Positions 45,972-54,635 of a stretch of 64,000 nucleotides of DNA are shown here, one piece after another. Under the pieces are notes generated by a model. The model saw only the letters and a program-made list of their open reading frames with translations. It searched no databases and had not been told where the DNA came from. Positions within the stretch are counted from its first letter, which is position 1. Every line of letters begins with the position of its first letter. The translations under genes and the position numbers were made by a program. This DNA is from Charina bottae (lineage: Eukaryota; Chordata; Lepidosauria; Squamata; Charinaidae): the NCBI GenBank assembly GCA_023362775.1, contig JALMGJ010000060.1, positions 196,501 to 260,500 of the forward strand, read 5' to 3'.

Positions 45972-46995
45972 TTACATCACCTGGTGTATAACGTTGAGGT
46001 GGTATGCCCTTGTTAACTCTCTCAGATCTACGCAACACTGTAGCATCCTGCATCATTGGCACACTAGGAGTTAATTCCTCTTCCTTCTTAATCACATCAG
46101 TGGCCTCTCTCCGCTCTGAAAACTCAAAATGTCCCTGACTAGGAAGATAAACCTCACTGCTTCTGTGTAATCTCTGCCAATTGCTGTGCTCAGTAAAACT
46201 TGCTGATCTAGAAATAACAACTTTCCTGCCATCAGTGAACCTATATCCCTTGGTCCCTGGCTCATACCACACAAACGTCATTTTCTGTGCTTTTGCCTGT
46301 CCTTTCCTACATACCTCCTTATGCACGTGAACATAGGCAGTGCACCCAAACACCTTCAAATGAGCTAATGGTGGCTTCTTGTCATATAACATATAATATG
46401 GAGTTTGATTTACAGACACACTCCATAACCTGTTAATTAAATAATTAGCAGTTAGTATTGCCTCTCCCCAGTATCCACGTGATAACCCTGAGTCAGCAAT
46501 GAGTGAATCCTTCACTGTCTGCAATGCCAAATTCCTACGTTCAGCCACGCCATTCTCAGCTGAACTATGTGGGTTAGTTCTCCTATGCACAATGCCCCTT
46601 CTACGGAGCCATTGCTGAAAACTCCCACTCAGAAACTCTGTACCCCGGTCAGTTTGTAAACTACACACCTTTGTGCTATACCTACGTTCCACAAACTGCA
46701 CCCGGTTTCTAAACTTTTCAAATGTTTGACTTTTAGCTTTCAATAGGTAACAGAACCCAAATCTAGTGTAATCATCTACAGTGACTAAAAGATATTTAGC
46801 ACCCCCTATTGTAGCTGGTAATGGACCAATTAAGTCAGCGTGAACTAATTCAAAACATTTATGTGACTTCCTATCACTGAATTTGCTCACAGGAAACACC
46901 TTTGAATTTGCAACCTTACAAGCTGTGCAATCCAAATACACTTGGCACTTTTTCAATTCCATTCCAGAACTTGCTTCTGACATCTTTTCAATCAC
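45958..46995 (-). pseudogene. copia integrase part of pol
   Basis: It is in phase with gag across the TAA. The zinc-binding remainder CTACKVANSKV is followed by the catalytic core HADLIGPL (Asp about residue 54), QTDRGTEF (Asp about 116) and ENGVAERRN (Glu about 152). The 35-residue spacing between the last two gives the DD35E triad of retroelement integrases, which insert the cDNA. The C-terminal part has GYRF and the acidic linker before RT. The frame breaks at about 45958-45971, where a single-base-type shift moves to the next frame (CFIDYEPHNY). All three catalytic residues are kept. No native start codon: the first codon here is GTG after the stop. Confidence 0.9.
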
Positions 46996-48240
46996 TTAGA
47001 AACTCGGATGCCCAAGCCTTCTATGCCACAGGTGCGCACATGAATCATGTGTTGGCTTATTAATCGTAGCTACACCATGATGGTTGCTGCTTGTCCTGGT
47101 TTGAACTATTTCATAAAGACAGTTTTGCAAAATACCTTTGCCACAAACATTGTTATCCTTCATAACAATACATTCATTATTACCAAACTGTACAGTATAA
47201 CCCTGTTTATCCAATTGTGACACACTAATTATATTGTACTCCAGTTCAGGTACACACAACATTGATAATTCAATATTTAACCCTGGTACATATACAAATC
47301 CCGTACCAGTCACAGATGCAATGCTTCCATTAGCTAAAATAACATGATCTCTATCAGCCTGCCTAAAACTCTTAAACATCTGTCTGTTACTCCCTATATG
47401 CTGACAAGCCCCACTGTCAATTAAAAATGGTCCCTTTAAATCTTGTTCTACACTTGAACTAATTAAAGACAGCTGTGCAGCTTCTCCCGGCTTGGAAATT
47501 TTCAGCTTAGCCTTCGGCTTCCGTTTCTTATCACAATGTTTCAACAAATGCCTTTGCGACCCACAGTTAAAACATTTTCGTACATACAAAACATTCTCAG
47601 ACTTATCAGAATATTCCTGAACAGAAACACTGTTTTGCTTAGACCTAATTACGTTAGAACACTGCTGCCGTCTTTGCTCTTCTTCTAAAAGCCTGCTAGA
47701 TAAGTATCTTATGGTTAAATCTTCCTCAGATAATGAACCAAAGCTAATTGCCAAAGTATCCCACATTTCATTTAGAGAACTGAGAATTATATATACTTTG
47801 TTAGCTTCTGTAAATGGCATATCTCTCTGAGCCAATTCCTGGAACAACCCTGTCATATAATGCAGGTGATCCCTTATATTATCAGATACCCCTAATCTAG
47901 CGTGATAAAGTTTCCGTGTCAGTAAAACCTTACATAACGGTGAGCTTCTTAGATAAACATTCTTTAAAGCTTCCCAACACTTATAGGCTAACTGACAGTC
48001 TCTAACATAACACAACTGGCTATCTTCCAGACATAAAATTATGCTTGCCAATGCTCTATCGTCCTTTAGAGCAACTTCTTCATCTTCCAGGTCTGGTTCA
48101 GGGCAAAGTACTCTCCTCCAAAGCCCTTCACACCGAAGATACATTTCCATTTTATATGCCCATGACGAATAATTACTGTCATTCAGTCTTTCCAGAGGAA
48201 AACCTCCCCCGACTGCCGGCAACATCTTCGCTGTGCTCAT
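46996..48240 (-). pseudogene. copia gag and protease (start of gag-pol)
   Basis: This 414-codon frame begins at ATG with MSTAKMLPAV and the copia-type gag domain (LNDSNYSSWAYKMEMYL at residues 19-35). A CCHC zinc knuckle (CFNCGSQRHLLKHC, about residues 223-236) binds the RNA. The aspartic protease box FLIDSGACQH is near residues 272-281. The frame then reaches the pre-integrase zinc-binding start HLWHRRLGHPSF (about 403-414) and stops at TAA (46996-46998). The reading frame continues in phase beyond it, so in an intact element gag-pol would be one polyprotein. The start is 48240; the 5' leader runs from about 48241 to 48487. Confidence 0.9.
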
Positions 48241-48487
48241 CTGTCTTCAGACCCTTCTGGGCAGACACCGATGATTAAAGACACAGACCTTATCAGAATG
48301 TCCTCCAGCTGCAAAACAAGCGTAGGAGAAAAAAACACACACACAGGCACGGAACCTGTTAAAGCTCCAAATCACTCCAAATAGCCACACGACTCCTGGA
48401 TAGGCTTCCAAAGCTCCCAGCTCACAGACTGCACACGATCCACCGCCAGTGCAAAGCCTTCCGTCGTCTATGGCGTCTCTGCCGCCT

Positions 48488-48502
48488 CTGGGCCCATAAC
48501 CC
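48488..48502 (-). other. Primer-binding site matching the initiator tRNA-Met anticodon arm
   Basis: The 15 nt directly after the 5' LTR read gggttatgggcccag on the minus strand, the complement of the vertebrate initiator tRNA-Met anticodon stem-loop (ctgggcccataaccc, including the CAT anticodon). This is not the 3' end of a tRNA. It fits priming by a 5' half-tRNA, the mechanism known for Drosophila copia. Confidence 0.85.
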
Positions 48503-48956
48503 TGTCAGAGGGAGCGCGCGGAGATGGAGCGGCCTGCCTCTCTCCTAGGCACCAGTGATCCACGTACTATGCAGTAAATAGACTCCAAACAGAAGTTATA
48601 TCAAATATCCTATTTACTTTATATACATACGTATTTACAGATCACTTCCACAAGTAACAAATGATACACCATCAACGATACAGCTTTCACAAGGTAAAAT
48701 GGGAATAATGGGAAATGAGAATGTCTCTGCATATATAGTGAACCTGACCAATCACATTATAGGTCACTCTCGTTATTCACCACACCCAACCTAACTCTAA
48801 GCACCTGTTGAATGAGTCACACATGACACATCATTCCTACAACAATGGCTGCTAATTGGGTGACTGTGCAGAATATTTCACCTTTTACCTAGAAATCAAG
48901 CCTCTCTGTATAATTTATATCTAGAAGTAAATTCCTGGGTTTATCAAACCCCAACA
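48503..48956 (-). repeat. 5' LTR of the copia element
   Basis: Read on the minus strand it begins tgttggggtttgataaac and ends gcgctccctctgaca. It is followed directly by the primer-binding site. As 5' LTR it should hold the promoter, but no strong TATA box was singled out. Confidence 0.95.
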
Positions 48957-48961
48957 ACAAT

Positions 48962-49858
48962 GCAGTATATTAGGGGAAAATGCTGCAAAAAGTGGTTTGT
49001 GTCCATTATGTCTGTTTTTCAGTAGAAATGACTGTTTCCCATCATCTTTCATCCTCTCTTGACCCTCAAAATTGCTCTGGGGACTCTTCCAAAGCAGTTT
49101 TTTTTCTTTGTGGAAGCAGGATATATATGGAAAATAGTAGAATTGTTTGAGTAGAAGTCCATGTGAGAAGTGACCACTCTGAGATTAATGAATAGCTTTG
49201 TTGTCTTGAGTTGTTTGCTCAGTAAATGTTTTTGTTAAGGGACCACATATAACATCATATCTCCTGATGGGCAAATTCCAAGTTATTGTATACATTAAAA
49301 TTTATATACTTTTAAGTGAAAAGTTGATTTAGTTTCTTGTACATTTTCCACCATCTTTTTAGATTTCTTTAAAATGGGGTCTCTTCGTCTAATAACATGA
49401 TATAGACTTTGAAAATAAATTTTTGAAAAGGAAGAAGAAAATATCAGTCTTCCATCAAGTGTTTCAGTCACTTGCTTATTTTTATCCTGTAAGCAAAATC
49501 TAAATTCAGCATCAAGCTAGATATGATGTTGAATGTGTGAATATATTCAACACTTCTCCTCTTTAACTTTCAAAATTGGAACTGGTGAGGCTATCACCAG
49601 TGCAAGCTTCTCTGCTGGAACAAATAGGATATAGCCAAAAATTATTCCATATATACCATCATTCACATCCTATCTGTTAGATTAATAACCTGCCTTTCCT
49701 TCAGGAGCTGAAGGTGGCATATGTAGCAGTTCTCTAATTATTTTTTCCCTCAATAACAGTCTTATGAGATTGGGCTAAAAGGAGGTGAATAGCCCAACTT
49801 GAGCTTCTGTGGCTGAAAGTAGACTTTCATCTGTGTCTCCATGCTCCTAGTCCAATGC
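48962..49858. other. Unique stretch, nothing recognised
   Basis: Lies between the copia element and BovB copy 2. No repeat family is recognised. Confidence 0.4.
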
Positions 49859-50119
49859 CATAACCAACATTTGTTGTTTATTCGTTCAGTCGCTTCCGAC
49901 TCTTCATGACTTCATAGACCAGCCCATGCCAGAGCTTCCTGTCGGCCATCGCCACCCCCAGCTCCCCCACGGTCGAGTCCGTCACCTCCAGAATATCATC
50001 CACCCATCTTGCCCTTGGTCGGCCCCTCTTCCTTTTGCCTTCCAGTTTCCCTAGCATCAGCTTCTTCTCCAGGGTATCCTGTCTTCGCATTATGTGGCCA
50101 AAGTACTTCAGTTTTGCCT

Positions 50120-51201
50120 TTAATACAGTATCATTCCCTCAAGTGAGCAGTCTGGCTTTATTTCCTGGAGTATGGACTGGTTTGATCTTCTTGCAGTCCA
50201 AGGCACTCTCAGAATTTTCCTCCAACACCACAGTTCAAAAGCATCTATCTTCCTTCGCTCAGCCTTCCTTATGGTCCAGCTCTCACAGCCATAGGTTACT
50301 ACAGGGAATACCATTGCTTTAAATATGCAGACCTTTGTTGTCAGTGTGATGTCTCTGCTCTTAACTATTTTATCAAGATTTGCCATTGCTCTCCTCCCAA
50401 GAAGTAGACGTCTTCTGATTTCCTGGCTGCAGTCAGCGTCTGCAGTAATCTTTGCGCCTAGAAATACAAACTCTGTCACTGCCTCCACTTTTTCTCCATC
50501 TATTTGCCAGTTATCAATCAAGCTTGCCATAATCTTGGTTTTTTGGAGTTTAACTGCAACCCAGCTTTTGCACTTTCTTCTTTCACCTTCATCATAAGGC
50601 TCCTCAGTTCCTTCTCGCTTTCAGCCATCAAAGTGGTATCATCTGCATATCTGAGATTGTTAATGTTTCTTCCAGCGATTTTAACTCCAGCCTTGGATTC
50701 CTCAAGTCCAGCACGTCGCATGATGGGTTCTGCGTACAGGTTGAATAGGTAGGGTGAGAGTATACAACCCTGCCGTATTCCGTTATACAGATTCCTCAGG
50801 AGGCAGACAAGATGACTTAGTATCCCCATACGACCAAGAACTTTCCACAATTTGTTATGATCCACACAGTCAAAGGCTTTAGAATAGTCAATAAAACAGA
50901 AATAGATCTTTTTCTGAAACTCCCTGGCTTTCTCCATTATCTAGCGGATATTGGCACTTTGGTCTCTAGTTCCTCTGCCTTTTCTAAACCCAGCTTGTAC
51001 ATCTGGCAATTCTTGCTCCATGAATTGCTGGAGTCTACCTTGAAAGATCTTGAGCATTACCTTACTGGCATGTGAAATAAGTGCCACTGTTCGATAGTTT
51101 GAACATTCTTTAGTGTTTCCCTTTTTTGGTATGGGGGTATACTGTAAGTTGATTTTTTCCAATCTGATGGCCATTCTTGTGTTTTCCAAATATGCTGGCA
51201 T
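50120..51201 (-). pseudogene. BovB reverse transcriptase (copy 2), frameshifted
   Basis: Pieces at 51201-50941 (KECSNYRTVALISHASKVML, VQAGFRKGRGTRDQ), 50937-50518 (CFIDYSKAFDCVDHNKLW with the catalytic Asp, RYADD with the Asp pair) and 50530-50120 (thumb and C-terminus). About 26 residues between LRNLYN and GIRQGCILSP are deleted. Further shifts occur at about 50939 and 50525, and the 5-bp insertion at 50124-50128 ends the last frame at GMILY. An ORF at 49878-50090 is the remaining C-terminus. Confidence 0.9.
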
Positions 51202-51299
51202 ATGGCATGCATCACCTTGACAGCATCATCTTGCAAGATTTTAAACAGTTCAGCTGGGATACCATCATCTCCTGCTGCCTTGTTATTAGCAATGCTTCT

Positions 51300-52619
51300 T
51301 CAGGCCCATTCAACCTCACTCTTCAGGATGTCTGGCTCTAACTCACTGACCACACCATCAAAGCTATCTCCAATATTATTATCCTTCCTATACAGATCTT
51401 CCATATATTCTTGCCACCTTTTCTTGATCTCTTCTGCTTCTGTTAGGTCCTTGCCATCTTTGTTTTTGATCATACCCATTTTTGCCTGGAATTTACCTCC
51501 AATGTTTCTAATTTTCTGGAAGAGGTCTCTTGTCCTTCCTATTCTATTGTCTTCTTCCACTTCCGCACATTGCTTGTTTAAAAATAATTCCTTATCTCTT
51601 CTGGCTAACCTCTGGAATTTTGCATTTAATTGGGCATATCTCCCCCTATCACTGTTGCCTTTTGCTTTCCTTCTTTCTTGGGCTACTTCCAGTGTCTCAG
51701 CAGACAGCCATCTTGCCTTCTTGGTTTTCTTTTTCTTTGGGATGTTTTTTGTTGCCACCTCCTGAACAATGTTGTGAACTTCTGTCCATAGTTCTTCCGG
51801 GACCCTATTTACTAAATCTAGTCCCTTAAATCTATTCTTCACCTCCACTGCATATTCCTTAGGAATATTAGTGAGCTCATATCTAACTGATCTGTGGGTC
51901 TTCCCTATTCTCTTTAGTCTGATTCTAAATTGTGCAATAAGAAGTTCGTGATCTGAACTACAGTCAGCTCCAGGTCTTGTTTTTACCGACTGTATAGATG
52001 TCCGCCACCTTTGGCTGCAAAGGATGTAGTCAATCTGATTTCGGTGTCGACCATCTGGTGAAGTCCATGTATAAAGTCTTCTTTTAGGTTGTTGGAAGAG
52101 AGTGTTTGTTATGCACAGTGAGTTATCTTGGCAAAATTCTATCAGCCTATGTCCTGCTTCATTTTGTTCTCCCAGACCATGCTTGCCTGTAATTCCAGGT
52201 GTCGTTTGACTACCCACCTTAGCATTCCAGTCTCCTGTAATGAAAATAATATCTCTTTTTGGTGTATTATCCAGTAGGTGCTGCAGATCCTCATATAACT
52301 GATCTACTTCTGCTTCTTCAGCATCCGTGGTTGGGGCGTATATTTGGATCACTGTGATGTTAAATGGCTTACCCTGAATTCGAATTGAGATCATTCTATC
52401 GTTTTTTGGATTGTATCCAAGCACTGCTTTAGCCACTTTATTATTAATTATGAAGGCTACTCCATTTCTTCTGTGGTCCTCTTGTCCACAGTAGTAGATC
52501 TGGTGGTTATCTGATGTGAAGTGACCCATTCCAGTCCATTTCAGTTCACTGACACCTAAAATGTTTATATTTAATCTTGACATCTCACCAATAACCACAT
52601 CCAATTTGCCCTGGCTCAT
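51300..52619 (-). pseudogene. BovB endonuclease and linker (copy 2)
   Basis: 439 codons from the MSQGKLDVV start: apurinic-endonuclease domain with SELKW (catalytic Glu), IYAPTTD, ITGDWNAKVGSQ and CSSDHELLIA (Asp-His pair), then the basic linker (KKKKTKKARWL). This domain nicks target DNA. It stops at TGA (51300-51302) after SEVEWA. The start of the RT region follows in the same phase. The upstream part MDQYNQRYVGIP (52585-52806) is out of phase, so the N-terminus is broken too. Confidence 0.9.
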
Positions 52620-52984
52620 AGATCTTACATTCCAGGTTCCTATGGTGTGTTAGCCATCCTTTCGGCTTTGAGCTAGCTGCGTCATCACAGCTGTGGCTAG
52701 TTGAACTTATCCTCTGTTCCTCCCCAGTAGCATTTTGACCATCTTCCGACCTGGGAGTCCCATCTTCCAATGGTATACCGACATATCTCTGGTTGTACTG
52801 ATCCATTTAGTTTTCACGGCAAGAATACTGAACAAGATAATGATCTCCTTTGCTGGAGCATAACCAACATACCACATTTCTATTGCTTGCTTGTTTGTTT
52901 TTAAAAATTGAAATATACTATACATTGGTAATATGCATTTGTTTCATTTGCATACATTGTTTATCTATCAGCCAAAAACTGTTA

Positions 52985-54452
52985 TAAATAATAATATATC
53001 ATCTGGTATAATAACAGATGCTATGCAAGATCATATAGATAATAACAACTTGTCACCAACTGAACAGAAGGCAAAGGGATGAAAAACAAGGGGCATAAAA
53101 GACCAGCTCCTAAGCAATAAAATGGTTTTGGTAAATTGCAAAAGAAGAGGGATAAATCTGCATGTTGCTTGGATAGATTATATGAAGGTGCTTGACTCAT
53201 TATTAAACAATTGGATATTGAAGTGCTTCGAAATGACTAGAGTGAGTGATAACATTTTTAAAAAGTGTCAAAAAGATGATGAACTTAATAGAAAATGCAG
53301 CTGATAATGAATGGTGAACAAATTGGCCAAGTTAACATCAGCAGAGGAATATTTCAGGGAGATTCACTCTCACCATGACTATTTGTAATGTGTTTGATTC
53401 CACTGTAAATAATTTTGAATAAAACATGCCATGGTTATCAGACATTGAAGAGCTCAGTAAGGTTTTTCACTTCCTGTATGTGGAGCATTGGAAACTATCT
53501 GGAAAGTCACAATTAGGAATTAAATCAATACATCCTACAGTCAAAATTCATAACGATGACGTTGCCATGGATTTTCGGCTAGATAAGCATGCATAATTTA
53601 TAGCAAACAAAGGAATCAAAGTGATGGAATCAAAATGCCCTAGGGAAACAAAGTGAGAAGTCTTGCATCAGAGGATAGTTACAAATATCTGGGCATCCTA
53701 CAAACAAATAACATTAGACACATGGAAGACAAAGCCAGTGTAAACAAGGAATATACAAGAAAGGTATGGAAAGTTTTGAAATCCAAGTTTAACAGTGGAA
53801 ACACTATTGAAGCTGTCAACACTTGGGCTATCCCAGTTCAATCCTCTGCAGGAATATCAAAAGACTTGGAAAATCAAGATCATCAATAGTGGACTAAACC
53901 CACTTAGTGACATTGATAGGCTCCATTTGCCCTATAGTGAAGGCAGACATGGAATGATGCAAGTATGGCAAACCATTGAAGACATAAAAAGAGCTCTCAC
54001 TGAATACACTAAGAGTAGCCAAGATGATATACCAAGCGACCTAATAAAGGGAGGTGTATTGAAAAGCAGTGAAGCCAACCATGTATGTAAGAATGAGCAT
54101 CTAATGATGCAAAGGCAAAACTGGCAAAAGAAGCTACCATATGGGCAATACTTTAACAGTGTCCAAGGAAAGATTAATAATGGTAAAACATGGCAATGGG
54201 TAAAAAAGGCATTTAAAGAAGGAAATGGAAGGGCTCATTTTAGTGGCTCGAAAATAGTTGCTACACGCAAATGAAATGGAAACTCAGCATGATAGTAAAT
54301 GCCAGTTAGGCAAAGAACAGGAGAAGACCATTGAACACCTGGTATGTGGATGTAAGAAAATTGTTCAGAATGAGTATTCAGAAAGACTCAATAAAGTAAC
54401 CACGTTAATCAATTGGAATCTTACTAAGAATTACAACTTACCAGCAACAAAG
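52985..54452 (+). pseudogene. Dong/R4-clade LINE, left part
   Basis: It is old and broken into frames: VNCKRRGINLHVAWIDYMKV (RT palm start with the catalytic Asp box), ISRGIFQGDSLSP, then EDSYKYLGILQTNNI, TRKVWKVLKSKFNSGNTIEAVNTWAIPV and DIDRLHLPYSEGRHGMMQVWQTIED. This motif order (YKYLGI ... LN.GNTI.AINTWA.PV ... DRLYLPR.EGGRGL) is that of R4/Dong LINEs. It ends at NWNLTKNYNLPATK, where BovB copy 3 is inserted, and continues at 57687. Confidence 0.8.
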
Positions 54453-54454
54453 AT

Positions 54455-54587
54455 CTCCAGCAAAGGAGATCGTTACCTTGTCGTGGTGCTGGAGCTTGAG
54501 CACCTCAATGAAACCATGAGCTAAACCGTGAAGGGACACCCAAGATGGGAAGGTCGTGGCAGAGAGGTCAGACTAAATACGATCCCT
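54455..54587 (+). ncRNA. HDV-like self-cleaving ribozyme at the BovB 5' end (candidate)
   Basis: P1 ctccagca (54455-54462) pairs with tgctggag (54487-54494). P2 gatcg (54468-54472) pairs with cgatc (54580-54584). P3 tac/gtg encloses the 6-nt loop cttgtc. P4 acctc (54502-54506) pairs with gaggt (54564-54568). A C (54573) followed by taaa sits between P4 and P2, as the catalytic C does in the delta fold. The arrangement is the nested double pseudoknot of HDV-like ribozymes, with cleavage expected just before P1. Confidence 0.65.
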
Positions 54588-54635
54588 GGGGAAGGTAATG
54601 GCAACCCACCCCAGTATTCTTGCCATGAAAACTAA

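Larger units (their letters stand above)
44477..48956 (-). mobile_element. Ty1/copia LTR retrotransposon, young but defective
   Basis: A 4480-bp element with two 454-bp LTRs and a perfect 5-bp target duplication acaat (44472-44476 and 48957-48961). Domain order on the minus strand is gag, protease, integrase, reverse transcriptase, RNase H scrap. Integrase before reverse transcriptase defines the copia superfamily. By eye the LTRs differ at a single base (agcagcc in the left, agcggcc in the right), so insertion is recent. The coding region has an in-frame stop, a frameshift, a deletion inside RT and loss of most of RNase H. Confidence 0.95.
49871..52858 (-). mobile_element. BovB LINE copy 2, near full length
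   Basis: Exact 12-bp target duplication cataaccaacat at 49859-49870 and 52859-52870. On the minus strand it begins precisely with ctccagca (P1 of the ribozyme) and ends in the BovB terminus (agtcgg aagcgactg aacgaataaac). The 5' UTR is missing ~115 bp relative to copy 3 (junction ctcttgt/tcagtattc region, near 52830), which removes most of the ribozyme. A 5-bp insertion and other breaks disable the RT. Confidence 0.93.

Noticed and set aside
51202..51765. 187-codon plus-strand ORF (and its twin at 55727-56290 minus)
   Set aside because: Both are the antisense of the BovB linker region. Leu/Ser-rich composition mirrors the Lys/Glu-rich sense strand, and the same shadow appears in copy 5.
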